From NCBI GenBank assembly GCA_036346355.1, contig CM070584.1:53341097-53405096 (forward strand): a stretch of 64,000 bases of DNA, in the 5' to 3' direction. A program made the translations under genes and the position numbers. Shown piece by piece: positions 1 through 12,519 of the stretch; within the stretch, counting starts at the first letter, position 1; every line of letters starts with the position of its first letter. The DNA comes from Rhipidocladum racemiflorum. Its lineage: Eukaryota > Streptophyta > Magnoliopsida > Poales > Poaceae. The notes under the pieces were generated by a model. That model ran no database searches. It was not told the origin of the DNA and was given only the letters and a program-made list of their open reading frames with translations.

Positions 1-658
1 AATAAAGAGAAGAAAAGAGGAAAGAGAAGATAGAGAAAGAGAGAAAAAAAATGAAAATTTTGTTGAGAGTTGTGCTTTCATGTAAAGGGATTTATATGCT
101 TGTTGTTTGAGAAAAATTAGGGTGTACGGATTCCAATCTACTAATTTATGTTTACGTATAATTGCTTTCTATTTTGCATGTTTAATCTAGCCTTATTTCA
201 TGATCTTAGATCAATTATTCTAGATTAATCTAGGATTATGAAAAACAAAAAAAGATTTAAATATTAATTTGCACCTATTCACTCTATCCTTCGCACGAGA
301 GCAGATTAAGCCAGCCTACTCGTCGTGACGTCGTCGGTGCCTTGAGTTCTTTCGGCCATTCACGGTGCATGGACGTACCCTAGGCCCGCCTAGCTACCTC
401 CGTACGTCGTCGTTCCTTCCAGCACTAGGGGCTATGCTGGGTAGGGACGCGCGGCAGCTACTCATTCCACCATGACTGATGATGGCACAGAACCGCCGTC
501 AGAATGCCCTCGCCGGCCTCATGCTGAGAAGTGGCCTCGAATGGAAAAGGGCAGAGGATCGCCGGGCAGCACAACGGCGGTGTGAAGGCCAAGGCTGCGG
601 CCTGCGGGGCGAGCGAGCGATCCATCATCGATCCATGCTCGTGACGAGCAGAGCACCC

Positions 659-677
659 CATCGATCGATCGATCGAT
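659..677. repeat. ATCG microsatellite
   Basis: A run of about four and a half ATCG units. It is a simple sequence repeat with no evident function. Confidence 0.8.
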
Positions 678-1146
678 CAGCGGGCTGGGACTGGGAAGGT
701 AGCCGCTCGTCAGCACAGCAGGTGCGCGGTCACGCGCCCGTCGATCCATCCTGGCTGGATAGAGACAGAGAGCTGCAGCACCGACAGGGTGACAGGTTCA
801 AGTTCTTCAACCGTCCGTCCGGCAAGACTCCACGCGCCCATGTGCTGCACAGCACATCGCGCTGGGTGACGAGTGGCGCACAGCACCGTCCGGGCATGTG
901 ATGTGCAGCCGCTCTTCTGGATGTGAATGTGATGTCATAGCAACTCTTTTGGATGGGTCAAAAATCTTGGGATCGGTCCAACAGCGAAGGATTGCGATTT
1001 TCTTTTTAAAATAATCCAAGTTTTAATTGATTGACCCCTGTTGCCACTCAAAATAACCAGACGCTGATATAGCGACGTCCAGTGAGGATCTTCGTCGTCG
1101 TAATCGGCTCTTTCTGTCGCGTAACCAATGAGACCGTTTTATACAT

Positions 1147-1170
1147 GTACGGATGTACGGATGTACGGAT
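1147..1170. repeat. Three perfect 8-bp tandem units
   Basis: The unit GTACGGAT is repeated three times without mismatch. It is a short microsatellite-like tract in AT-rich intergenic DNA. Confidence 0.8.
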
Positions 1171-1791
1171 GTTAAGTGATGTATTTTGTTTGGACAAACC
1201 GGATAAAGCCTGATATGGTATTTTGTAATAAAGGTGTGAATTATATGACGCGTAGAGTTTGGTTCGATTCATATATTTGCTTTGCTACTTCTATGATACA
1301 AATAATGACACGCACTAACCATTAATACAAACTACATGTAAGATACATGTGCACTTTTTAAAATCAACAATACTCGGGGGACGGTAAAGAAGCTAGACTT
1401 AAAATCCTATGCACTAAGATCCATTGTTGCCTTTCCTTTGGATTTTCAGTGGGTGAAAGCATTGGCTTTCTTCCAATTACTCTTGTATGTATCCACCCTA
1501 AATTTGGTTGTTCAGGTCCACATTAGGCTTGGACCATCCACTCATTTGAAACAATTTGTTTTTTCTGTAGCTATTTCAAATAACAACCGAGTCTATCGTC
1601 ATTTGAATTTACGACAGAAACTATTGTCGTCACTTGAAACAGCGACTTAAGACGCATGGATCCATGTCGTCATTTCAATTACTGTGTCACAATTTTATAT
1701 AGTAATAGCTTACGGTAATCCATGCGGTATTCTATCGCTAGTTCAAATAACAAGAATAATTGACAACTAAATAAATACTGTTATTTAAGAG

Positions 1792-2046
1792 CTACTAGTT
1801 ACATGCCCGTGCATTGCTACGAAAAACAAAATTGATAACGAAAAATAAAGATTAAAAAATAAAAAAATCATTTCACAAAATCAAACATCTATCTTTAACG
1901 CTTCGTTTCTTGCGAAAGCTGGCTAATTAAAGCAGCAACTTACGTTTTAACTGCGTAAAGCGATTAAGCGAAGCAATTAAACGGCAATTAATGGCGTGGG
2001 AAGAATGAATGCTCTTGCCAGTCTTTGCTTTAGAATAGTAGAGATT
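1792..2046. repeat. Probable dispersed grass repeat
   Basis: The segment opens with CTACTAGTTACATGCCCGTG and closes with TAGAATAGTAGAGATTA. Sequences beginning with an ATGCCCGTGC-type block and ending in a TAGTAGAGAT-type block are, from memory, very common dispersed repeats in grass genomes. I cannot assign a superfamily or exact ends. A genome-wide copy count would settle it. Confidence 0.3.
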
Positions 2047-2806
2047 ACCGATCGAAATAGCGATATAAGTCTATTTCTGTCATTTATTTCGAACGTATTA
2101 TTTATATAATTTTTTAAATACGTATTATTTTAAAAATCGAAGAAAAGCATCGCACCACGCTACCAATCAAACCACAGCTTCAATCCCGTCCAACTTATCC
2201 TGTCCTCCCAAGTCACATCCGATTTGAATCTTACATGGAAAGTCACATCAAACTTGAGTGACCATTGTACATACATCGACAACCAACTTAGTAGCTAGCC
2301 CGTCTGATTTCTGGGTGACGCACCAGGGCTCCACCAACAGCAACCAAGAAGAAAACAGAGCATCGGCCGAGCCACACAAACAATAGCATATATTGTGGTA
2401 GTAGTGAAGTACACATACTAGAGAACAAGGCTTTCATGAAAATCACATCAGTACCTTCAGAGAGCGCGAAAAAAGGAAAGCAGGTACCAAAAGTGGGGGT
2501 TACAGAATCCCCAATTACTTTCTTCTCTTTTTCCTTGATGTTGAAGAGAGTTACATCTTGTATAGTCCTTTCCTCCCTCTCCCAAAAAGAAACCAAGAAA
2601 TGTTGGGAAAAGTATGGATCTAGTTTCTTCACCAGCAAGCTAGAATCTAAGTAATTTTTGTTTCTTTTCGTTGCCATATGGAAGCCGGGCAACGCTCAAC
2701 TGAGGGCAGGCATTCTATCTGATGAGATATAACACCTGAAGCAGGCCCTGCTGGGACCCAAAAAAACCACGAAAGATAAATTATAAACGGAAAAAAAGAA
2801 CTCCCA

Positions 2807-5800
2807 CTACCCATCAGATTTGGTAACCCGGACCGGCATTGAACCAATCACGACTTCAATTGAGCGACTCTTAACGTCAGCCTCGTTTGCCTGAGTACTG
2901 ATTGTAACAGAACCAATTTTGGTAACCATCGTTTGTCCTTCAGGTGTCTCTCCAGTGACAACTGCCGAGCTACCTTTAACTCCGTTTAGATGCTTTTCAG
3001 GTGCTTTCGATGAGCCATGAACAGCAGCACAGTCAGGGTTCAGCCGAGGGAATTCAACCTTCTTCCAGTATTGCTGTTTCCCATCTACACTTGTCTTCAA
3101 ACTTGAAGACTGTGGTTGGTTAGTCACAGTTTTCACCACTTTCTCACTATCCTGCTTGCCGTTGCAGTGGTTCTCTTGCTGTCCATTTTCTTTGCCAGCC
3201 TCACTGGCTTGTTTTTCGCAGCCTTCTGGGCATGGAATCTGATGCTTGCTCACAGAACAATCATGTGGCTTCTCTGACACATTATGTATCTCCGACGTTC
3301 TGTCTATCAGCACGCTGCCTAATTTTGGCTGATGAGCGTCAGAGGCCTCCTTCCTACTTAGCGAAACAGGTACGAAATCTGGTGCATTATGACTCAACTT
3401 GGACCTTCTGTGCTTTTTAGTTCTCGCTTCATCCTCCTCATATGTCAGGAAATCATCAAACAGACACTCCTTCACTTTGATATCCTTCAATATCTTGAGC
3501 ACAGATATCCCAGGAATGTATGGTACCTGCGATTGAAACATAGTAACAGGTCAAAAGATGAAGCCCAAGACTTAAGTAGACATAGAAAACCTTCTATAAA
3601 ACTACATCGAAAATGAAACTGACATTCCTCGTGGATACTTACTTCTTGTGTATCTCTGCTGTGTGTCACAGGTTTATTTTCATTGTTCTGCAACAAGATA
3701 TGCTGCAAGATATAATTAGGAACATCTTTGATGATGTGCCATCTTACAAGAAAGCTACCTGTCCATTTATCCTGACACCAAAAGTCCATGCCCCTCTGAA
3801 AATCGACAGGACTAACCATCTCAGCCATGCCACAGAAGTGCCCACTACCATTCACCTGATAAACCAAAATAATAAATTTAGTAGTTGAATTTTAAAGGAC
3901 AAAAATTGAATCAATGGAGGTTGACAACATTAGAGCTACTCACAGAAAAGAACAGGAAAACTGGACACTTGGTAGAATTCCTCTTAGCTATTCTGTCGGC
4001 ATCCCTGTATGCACTATCCAGCTTGCTGTTTCCACTGGAGGAACTTGACCATACACCATACTTGATTGATTTGTGGACATCTGCCTCACCAATTGACTTG
4101 ATAACAAAGAACTTTGCAAAGGGATAGTCCACTCGGAGATCATCACTGTTATATTGGTCGGTTCTTATAAGGATTGTCCCGTCTGGATTACCAGCAGACA
4201 GCTTTGATGTGTAGGATTTTGCAACTATAGCAGAGGACCTTTGACAGCCTGGTTTCTCTGCGTTACCTAAGCTATGTTCATTCGACAAATGCACCTTTCG
4301 GCTAGCAACATTTAGATGGTCATTTGACTTTGAAGCAGGCTGAAATTTCTCAGCTGCAGCCCACTTCTGAGGATCAGATCCAACAAATCCAAAGCAATTG
4401 TTTGCAGACAATTTTGCCTTTGGTGAATGCTTGGCAGCAGGGAGTGGCCTATCAAGCAAATGCGTAGATGCCTAAGCATTATAAGAAGATTTGTCAGGTG
4501 GAGATAGAAACAAATAGTTGCAAGACCCAAAAAGAAAAGAAAGGAAATAATACGTAAAATATAGAACCACATAATAATAAAAATAAATAAACTTTTACAG
4601 CAAGTGCTTGAAAGACAGCATACAGACAGTACACGAATTTTAGTCCATACTTCATATATAGACAATCCATCAGGGAAAGATATTTCACCATGATACAAAG
4701 CATGCTCAAGCTCAAACACAACATAAGTAAAGAAAGGGTAACTATCCATATCACATGAACTACCCTGTGGTGCACAAATCCAAGAATACCTAAAATGAAA
4801 ATCTTTAAAATGCCCCTATGAAAGATATCTTTGCAATTAAAGAAAACAACCTCATATATGAAAGATATCTTTGCAATTAAAGAAAACAACCTCATATATG
4901 AAAGATATCTTTGCAATTAAAGAAAACAACCTCATATATGAAAGATATCTTTGCAATTAAAGAAAACAACCTCATATCCTACAATGTTAAAAATTGACCA
5001 TCTGCTATTTGCAATCAGATTTTACAATAGATCAAAATAAAAAGACAATAGAGGCATTTATTAAAATGCTACCCTGCAACCATGATGGCTGACAAAAGAA
5101 AAAAAAGGAACTTAAGGAAACCCTACAAGGGCCTGTGCAATTGCCTACCTGTGAAGTATGAGGGAGTTTAACAGGTACCACGGAACCATCTGCCAGCCCT
5201 TGCTTCAATGGAACCGAATTATGCAGTTGAGCCTTCGGTAATTTCACATGTTCATGAAATTGCTTTGAAGAAACAATTGTAGATTGTATAGGTGGATTCA
5301 TGACAATGTCTTTTTTTGTGGCAACAGGGGCAATTGAAGGTAATGTAGGATTTGTAGATGTTGCAGCATAACCAGGCATACTAGGAATGTATGAAAAATT
5401 AGGGTTCTGAAGAGGTGTGGTTGTGCTTCCAATGACACTATCTTGCGCATAAGGAAGAACAGATGGAATGTAATAGGATGAGGGAACAAGTTGGCATGTG
5501 GGGTCAGAAGCGTCAGCAACATATTCTTGCGGCAGAAATGAGCCGTCGACTATGAAAGAAGGATCTATAGGGTATGGGCTGTAGGAAGGATTGATTGATC
5601 CATTGTCAGGGGCCGCATAGTAGACGCATTGCATGCCTTCGGTCTGAAAACCCGTGGAAGAATCAGACCTGTTAAACATGCACAATTGGAAAGAGCAAGT
5701 ATCAAGGAAATTTCTTCATTTTTTGTACTAACCGGGTAATAAATATCTTGACCATCGTATCCTAAAGAGCTCTGGTGGTTATACCACTCCATAGGTGATC

Positions 5801-5997
5801 CAACATCTGCACCCAATAAATGTATTGCAATCAGAAGGCATGTAGATAAAGAAATCACCATTGACAAATATAGTGTTGAGGCAAGACAGTTGCAAGTCCG
5901 TGACGCTACCTGTATAACCATATGGACAGGGATTTGCAGTAGCAGGAACATACATATTTTGTTCATACATTAGATCAGGGGCCATTCCCATCTCCAT
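2807..5997 (-). CDS. YTH-domain m6A reader protein, ECT family
   Basis: Cytoplasmic plant ECT proteins bind N6-methyladenosine in mRNA through the YTH domain and influence mRNA stability, translation and development. The gene model has six coding exons: 5997-5910, 5806-5733, 5643-5149, 4471-3944, 3855-3643 and 3526-2807. Every intron is GT-AG and the sum is 2118 nt, giving 705 residues. Residues 1-325 are low-complexity and rich in Tyr, Pro, Ser and Asn, as is usual in ECT proteins. The YTH domain runs from about 336 to 480 and contains FFVIKS, DVHKSIKYGVW, CPVFLFFS, GHFCGMAEM and DFWCQDKWTGSF. The tryptophans in YGVW, DFW and DKW match the three aromatic-cage positions that hold the methyl group. 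The C-terminal 225 residues are Ser/Lys-rich and disordered. The start is the least certain point: I used the first ATG of the first coding exon, but an upstream exon could add residues. Confidence 0.88.
4818..4977. repeat. Four perfect 40-bp tandem copies in a YTH intron
   Basis: A 40-bp unit starting ATGAAAGATATC and ending AACCTCATAT is repeated at 4818, 4858, 4898 and 4938 with no mismatch. It lies in the intron between coding exons 3 and 4 of the YTH gene. Perfect identity suggests recent expansion or ongoing homogenisation. Copy number is likely to vary between accessions. Confidence 0.93.
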
Positions 5998-6214
5998 ACA
6001 ATTCGCACTTTGGAAGAAGTGCCTTGTTCTACAGCAGTGTTCAAACTTGGCTGGAATGAATAAAATTAGGGCTGTTATTAACAATTTAAAAGTATGGTTC
6101 ACGCACATAAATTCAGGTGATGAAACAAACAAGTGACAACAAAGCAAGATGAACTGCATAAAATGCAACTAAATCCGTGAACCGGAATCTGCCTCGGTTT
6201 TGGGGTGTCCGATT

Positions 6215-6335
6215 CGGCAAAAAATTTTGGACATGGAAATGATACTCAAAATCGGACGCTGGCGTCGGAATCCAACTCGGATTCGAGGTGTCCGATTCAG
6301 CAAAAAAATTTGGACACAGGTGTCCGAGTTAACAC
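6215..6335. repeat. Diverged direct repeat in the YTH leader intron
   Basis: Two near-identical blocks, each containing GGTGTCCGATTC followed by CA-rich and TTTGGACA sequence, begin near 6215 and 6290. Their similarity suggests an old local duplication or part of a dispersed repeat. Confidence 0.55.
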
Positions 6336-6755
6336 TGATTATCAGTACAAAACCTCTCCGTGTTGGCGTTTGCTAGTTAAAAGGACATTATTTAACAAGA
6401 CCTCACTTCAAACATAACTAGAAAAGAAATGGGTTTTTCTATAAGCCAAATATTGATACCTTCTCAGACTTGATAATGTGTTATAAGTTCTAAACAGTGA
6501 GACGTATAATGTTCATCACATGAACATTTGAAAGTGGGCAGAATGTGGCAGCGGTCATGGAGTTGTGCTAAGTGGGGATGAGGCGAAAATGTGAAGCACA
6601 GATGGGTGCAGCAAACCAAGAAGACGAAGGTGAAGCTAAATCAGGAAAACATATGGGATAAGGGGTTAGGCCCTGGTAGGAGCTTAGGAGGTTTGATGGA
6701 TGGGGTGAGATTTGTAAAGGAGCTAGGCAGGAGCCACATTCAGGATAGATGAGAG

Positions 6756-6881
6756 CAGTGTTCCCCTAGGCGCTATGCACTAATCGGGCAAAAAATCGGC
6801 GCCTAGCGCCTAATCGCCGCCTAGGCGGGATGGAGGAGACTAGCGCCTAGGTGAGCTAGGCGGCTGCCTAGGGGAACAGTG
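6756..6881. mobile_element. hAT-type MITE (126 bp) with 8-bp target duplication
   Basis: The element begins CAGTGTTCCCCTAGGC and ends with the inverted complement of CACTGTTCCCCTAGGC, so the terminal inverted repeats differ at one of 16 positions. It is flanked on both sides by GATGAGAG (6748-6755 and 6882-6889), a perfect 8-bp duplication that is the signature of hAT transposition. It is too short to encode anything and is rich in CGCCTAG palindromes. It lies in the YTH leader intron. Confidence 0.92.
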
Positions 6882-8078
6882 GATGAGAGTCAACCATTAA
6901 TCTTATCAATCTAATGGCCAATCAATATTAATCTAACAAACAAAAATGGGAAAGGAGGAATGAATTTACAAGTCTTGTTATATTAATGCAGATGAATAAG
7001 GTAATGCTGACAATTAGTGAGTAAACATGCCTAAACAGTGTGAAGCAATAGAAATCCTCTCAGTCTTATGTTAGTATGAATGTAAGGCAAAAAAGAAAGA
7101 AAACGAACAACCCATGACAAGCCTTCATCAACACAAATGAATGCAATACCCAGTTACCCACCAAACAACACCAATAGCAGAACAACTTATAAGACAATTA
7201 AAATTCCTTAATAATTCAAACAAAATGACTCATGCATTGTGCTGAGGTATGTTTTAGGATAGCAGAACACTAAGAGAAACAATGTGTGAATCAACTCATC
7301 TCTTCGGTGTCTCCACTTGAACTTAGAAAAAAACATAACCATGAAAGGTAACATTAGGCACTTGTACAACCATGGAACAAAGCATTCAACATTTGTATGT
7401 CAAAATTGTACCGCTCTGTAATGCTAACAGGTACAAAAAAATCTTAGGGAAACAACATAAATAAAAGCCCAGGAGCACTTTGTTGTTTGGACTCCTGGCA
7501 TCATCCTCGTTCTCTTGAATTTGCTTCGTACATTACCATCTATTTTCACAACTAGAACATGAATGAACGTGACTCAAATCAATCTTTGCCGTACTTACTG
7601 TATTACTAATGGGTAATCACACCGTCCAAAAAATTTTTACCAATCACCAAAAATAAAAACAAAGACAACAATATCTCTGATGATTTCAGGAAAATTAGGC
7701 CCCTGAAGCAATTCGACCATAACTCAAATGAACAATGAATTCAAACAAAGAATTGTTGACAAAGCAACCTAATCTATATATTCCCTCCCTTAAGAGAACC
7801 TAAAACAACCCTCCCAACTTAACAACAGATCTCCAATTCACACGCCACGACCGCATCGAAACCCTAGATCCAAAAACCATCCGCTCACGGAACCGAAACA
7901 GAGATCCCACGGCACGCACCACAGGCGATAATTCCCCGGCCCGCCCAAGCCTACGTAAGATCCACCCCTCCGCGATCCCGAAACGCCACCAGGAAGGAAC
8001 CGACGCCGCTACAGCCAACGAGAGGCATGCATACATACACGGTTCACAGGGTCGGGGGAAGGGCGTAGGTGACTCACC

Positions 8079-8282
8079 GGTAACGACGCGACGATCCCGT
8101 CTTCCCTCCGGTCGCCGGATGCGGAAACCCTAACCCTAGCACACAGAGAGAGAGGGAGGGAGGGAGAGAGAGAGAGAGAGAGGAGGCGGGCGAGGAGAGG
8201 TGGGGAGCGAGGAGGCGACAGAGCGGGAAACGTGAAGCCGAGTTGGAGATGAGAGAGAGAGAGAGAGAGAGTCTCTCCCCTC
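8079..8282 (-). promoter_or_regulatory. 5' leader and core promoter region of the YTH gene
   Basis: This GC-rich stretch contains two GA tracts (about 8144-8182 and 8250-8271), which read as CT-rich on the transcribed strand, and an AAACCCTAACCCTA telo-box-like motif at 8127-8140. CT-rich leaders and telo-box motifs are common in promoters of broadly expressed plant genes. The transcription start site cannot be fixed from sequence alone. A donor site at 8077 marks the likely end of a non-coding first exon. Confidence 0.5.
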
Positions 8283-8890
8283 CGTTTCTCCTTTTATTTT
8301 AGTTTTTTTGCCCTGTGGTTTGACGGTTGTGCCCTCGGGTTGCCATCGGTTTGTGGCGAAAGGGGAACCGCGAGAAGTGGATTCCGGGGGGCGTTCAGTA
8401 ACCTGTCGGTCCTATCTGATGTGGGACCCGTTTGTCAGTGGGCGAACTTTTGCTGACAAGAATACCGGACGGGGGTGTTAGTGCTTTTTCCTTTTCGCGT
8501 CGGCTTCAGCAGCGATTTGGGACGGAGCCGTGCAGGACGCGCCACGTGGTCGTGGAAGACCGAAGACGTCTCCGTGCGACGCGCCGGGCTTGTTCGTATT
8601 TAAAAAGTTCGGCTCCCTCCGTGCTTCGTGGTGGTGTGACGATAATGCCCTCGTGGGGGCTTGAAGTGTGGCCATCTGTGGAGAGAAGTCTCTAAATTGT
8701 CTATATATAATCATGTAATTTACATAGACGGTATCGATACATACAACAGAGCAAAAATCATCCGTAAGGATTTTATAATTTCATATCGGATAGCTCATTC
8801 TCTCTTTTCATGCACATCATTAAAATCTCACATGACAAGAATTATAAACATCACTCTAAAATCTCGGAGAATTCAAAAAAAAATTAAAAA
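8283..8890. other. Upstream region of the YTH gene with no supported gene
   Basis: The GC-rich portion up to about 8700 gives way to AT-rich sequence. Short open frames here overlap on opposite strands and have no recognisable features. Confidence 0.5.
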
Positions 8891-9963
8891 ATTCAAATCT
8901 CGGATTTCTCGGTGAGATCTTGGCAATTTCGGGCGAGATTTGGTATTTTTATGCCGGATTTTGATTTTTGTGCATTGTATTTGCTTGGGTTTAGGATCAA
9001 GATCATTCACAAAAAATTTCAAAAATTTTTAACATGTTTTTGACCATTTTTTGGTCGGTTCAATATGTCGGTTAGGACTTTTCGAATTTTTTTAAAAAAA
9101 TTTAAGATTGATTATCTTCTGAAAATTTTATGGGAATATTATGGATGTGTTAGGACCATTCACAAAAAGTTTCAAAATTTTCTAAAGTGGTTTGAACTTT
9201 TTTAATACATAGGATTTTTCTAGTGTATTGAAACAGCAGAGAGAAATGATATCTGATACTGACATTGATAGTTGGAATAAATCTGTGTATGACTATGAGA
9301 GAGAAGTGGAGTGTAAACAGTGGTACAAAACCCACTTCAAAATTATTGAATGACATATATTGAAAAATAAAATTTAAAACCTAAGATAACATATATTTAT
9401 AAATGGGTACAGTACTAACTCACCTATGTATATAGGGGCGGGGATTCACATATACATGATCAGTGCTCATATTTATGGCATTGACCTTTTCTTACTGGTC
9501 AAAATTCAAAACTGCATGTGATTTCAAAGAAAGAACCTCCCTCAGAACTATAGGTGGTTTCAAAGAAAGAACATCCCTTAATACATAGGAACATATATAA
9601 AACTTTTCAAATGACTTAAGTTCATTTGTTACATTTGAAAAATCAAAAACTGATTTTATATGCGGTTTTTATCACGACTTTACCACTGTTAGATTTTTTA
9701 AAAATTCCTCATGATTGATCATCATCCCAAATTTTTATGGAAACATTAGTGATGTGTTAAGACTATCCAAAAAAAATTTCAAAATTTTTTGACGTATTTT
9801 GAACCATTTTTCAGCCGGTTCAATTTGGCCGAGATCTCGGATTTCCCGGTAGAAAAAAAAAACGGATTTGAAATTTGGTTTTTGCAATTCGTCCGGATTT
9901 TGTCTAAAATTTCCGAATCTCACCGAAATTTCGGATTTCGGTAACCTCCGAGATTTGAAACCT
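8891..9963. mobile_element. Probable non-autonomous inverted-end transposon (~1.1 kb)
   Basis: The left end contains CAAATCTCGGATTTC followed by TCGGTGAGATCTTGG. The right end, read in reverse complement, contains CAAATCTCGGAGG and later TCGGTGAGATTCGG. The ends are therefore imperfect inverted repeats of about 60 bp. Inside, a module with TTCAAAATTTT and CGGTTCAAT occurs three times (about 9000-9075, 9150-9200 and 9755-9840). There is no transposase frame. I did not find a convincing target duplication, so the exact ends and superfamily remain open. Confidence 0.45.
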
Positions 9964-11474
9964 TACTTAGGGCTCCCTAATTTACAGGGCCTCCCAGTGA
10001 TGTATCATTCCAGGGTGAGAATTAGGTTTCACAGCATCAAATCTGTTTGGACTTTCGGTAAGTGCAAATCAGCAAGTTCAATACTCCAAAATTTATGTCA
10101 AATATTTGCATTACCGAAATTTGGTTATCTATAATTTGTGGCCATGATTTCGCACAAATATGATAACAAAAATAAACCCTTGGCCATGATTTCGCATAAG
10201 TATGATAACAAAATTAAAAGTAGTCAAGATTATCAAATCTAGGCATCTCAAAAAAAATTATCCACGAGTTTTGAACCGGGCAGTATCAAAAGAAGAAAAC
10301 AAAGAAGGATTGTATAGGCTAGTCCAAGGAAAATTCAAACGAGTACAATTCTCCCCTGGCAAAAAAACAAAACCGAGTACAATTCTCACGGCACGAGTGT
10401 GGAAGGCTCGAGACAAACCAGCTCACCCATCACTCTTCGTTGTCCATAGTCCACGTCTCCTATAGTTTATCTTTGTCATTTGGAGAAGAAATTTATTGTA
10501 AAACATAATCTTCATTCGCATCAATCAACAGCACGTCCATACAAGTACATAAGCAAATAGAGAGCACACACATAAAGTACAGGGGGCAAAGCACTCTATT
10601 TATTAGATTGATTTTTCTGTACAAGACAATACCCAATATATAGAAGAAACACCATGGTGATAAATTCAGATTCGCCTACCAATATATAGAGTCCTTCTAA
10701 ATATGGAATAAGATTCTATATGTATCCCAACAAAACCAACGTTCTAGTCAAGATTGCCATTTGTCAAGCTGGGTTGCTTTTTATATTGGTAGAATTAGGA
10801 TCATGGAGCTAACGTATCATCTATAGGTTCTGTTTGGTAGAGCTCCAGTTTCATCAGATATATGGATCTAATAATCCGTGAAGCTAGAGTAGTGGGTATG
10901 TTAAGAGTGTTTAGGTGGGTCATCTTCTTTACATTTTAGAATAAAAGTATAAACTTAATTCACTTTATTTTAACCTACAAATTTTAGATCTGGGATGAAG
11001 CTGAGATATAGAACAGTTGGGCCATAGTTTAATATAATACGACGCTTTGTCTCTTATGAGAATTGAACACCCACTAATTATAGATCGGATGGATTGTTTA
11101 CATTGAATTTTTTTCCCCACTCTAGTCGTTCGAGATCTGAACCATCCTCTCAAAAAGAAATCAGGATCGTGGGATCGAGGGGGCATGTGCAGGTGCAGCG
11201 TGCGAGCTTGAGCCCATCTGGGCTGCGTACTTGTAAAAAGGCAAGTACACAGCCGCAGGACGGCAACAACTTTGGAAACAAGTGGGGGCCCGACCCATGA
11301 CCTGCATGCACCTATGGGGGCAGGTGGGGGAACTAATCCACGTTGTGGGAAGGGCCGACATCCGATAAGGGTTAACAGTACGATTTGAAGAAAACCATAA
11401 ATATCAAGCTAAAAATCGGTCAAAAATTATAAAGTTTCAAAACCAATTTTTTTTCTTAAAAAAATTCTAAAAAT
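9964..11474. other. Intergenic region with no supported gene
   Basis: The sequence is AT-rich to about 11090 and then mixed. Short frames at 10202-10465 and 11094-11361 have no recognisable domain or splice structure. The last part, up to the Gypsy insertion at 11480, looks like older repeat sequence; the Gypsy element is inserted into it and similar AT-rich sequence resumes after 22862. Confidence 0.45.
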
Positions 11475-11479
11475 CAACC

Positions 11480-12120
11480 TGTCGACGATTGGGGAACAGG
11501 CCCCCGCCGAGCTTACTTGTTGGTGGAGGGACCAACTGTGACCCCTTCTTACGTGAGGGATTACTCGAGGAACGACTCACCAGATTTCAACGAGCGTGGA
11601 CACAGCAGTTTACCCTGGTTCGGGCCTCTCAGGAAAGAGATAATAGCCCTACTCCAGCTCTCGTTTTCTCTTGCAATGTGTCTGAGTCTTACAGTCTGTG
11701 CGTGGTATGTTGCTTTGTCCCCCTCATGATGGGGACGCTTTTATAGCTTACAAAGGATCGAACTCCACGACCCCACTACCCGCACGTTTGGACCTCGTCC
11801 AAACGTGGCAACCGTGGATCCTATCTTTCCGCCACGCTCCACGGAAACGTAGCAGACCCAGCGGAAGTTACGGCTCGGGTGGTTATTCCCACCGACCCCG
11901 AGACCACGTAAGGTCGGCCGATGGCCGACACCGAGCTCGAATCGATCGAATACGTTGCATTCTTGGTCCCACCGAGCCCGAGCTCGAACCGGTAGAATGC
12001 GTAGCCCTCCGACTCGATTAGACAATCCAGGGTAACGACCTCCTGGTAGCTCGGGCGGGAGCGAGCTTGGTCGTTGGTGGCATCCGAGGTAATTTATGGA
12101 AATTACCCGACCCCCCGACT
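11480..12120 (-). repeat. 3' LTR of the Gypsy element (left copy, 641 bp)
   Basis: It starts TGTCGACGATTGGGGAACAG and ends at CCCCCCGACT, where the other LTR ends CCGACA. It aligns end to end with the right LTR with several per cent differences, many of them one-base insertions or deletions. Confidence 0.93.
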
Positions 12121-12140
12121 GCTAGCCCCCGAGGTTCAAG
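12121..12140 (-). promoter_or_regulatory. Putative polypurine tract of the Gypsy element
   Basis: Read on the minus strand, the bases directly before the 3' LTR include ACCTCGGGGGCTAGC, a purine-rich run in the position where plus-strand DNA synthesis is primed. It is short and interrupted, so this is a positional assignment. Confidence 0.45.
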
Positions 12141-12519
12141 TGGGATAAGGTCTAAGGAAGGCCTTCCCCTTGGGCCTACCGTTCTACGAGCATGTCGGTT
12201 CTGCGGCGGACAACTGCCGCGACCAACGAGCTATTAACCTTCTCCGAACGAAGCTTGTTGTTCCAAATCGCCGTGTTTCGAGCGAGCGGAAGTGGCCCCT
12301 CTCATCGGTTCCTTCTCTGGAAGCCTGAATCGTCCTTCTGGGAACCGCCTTTTCCGCGGGGCGGTTTCGATTTGCGTGCCCACGTGTCGTTTCCCGGATG
12401 GCGAACGCCTCAATTGCCCTCTGTGCCTCTAGGGCTTCCTCGACCATAACGGCGGGAAGTCCTTTCGCTTCCCCATCTCCTGGAGGAGTTTTTAAACACT
12501 CAAGAGAAAACCCTTAGAC

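Larger units (their letters stand above)
1..2640. other. Intergenic region downstream of the YTH gene
   Basis: No gene could be supported here. Open frames between about 460 and 1020 overlap on both strands, have no recognisable domain and low-complexity composition, and look like chance frames in GC-rich DNA. The stretch from 1000 to 2280 is AT-rich and contains short tandem repeats and probable transposon remnants listed separately. The part just left of 2800 is probably the 3' untranslated region of the minus-strand YTH gene. Confidence 0.5.
6001..8077 (-). other. Probable long 5'-leader intron of the YTH gene
   Basis: No coding exon could be supported between the first coding exon and the GC-rich leader at about 8080-8280. 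A good donor (CCG followed by GTGAGT, read on the minus strand) sits at 8078-8072. The interval is therefore best read as one or more introns in the 5' untranslated region, about 2 kb in total. It contains a hAT MITE and a diverged direct repeat, listed separately. Confidence 0.55.

Noticed and set aside
479..901. 140-codon plus-strand open frame
   Set aside because: Overlapping frames on the other strand, low-complexity composition, no domain and no splice partner; likely chance in GC-rich DNA.
2288..2692. 134-codon minus-strand frame downstream of the YTH stop codon
   Set aside because: It lies in the likely 3' untranslated region and has no recognisable feature.
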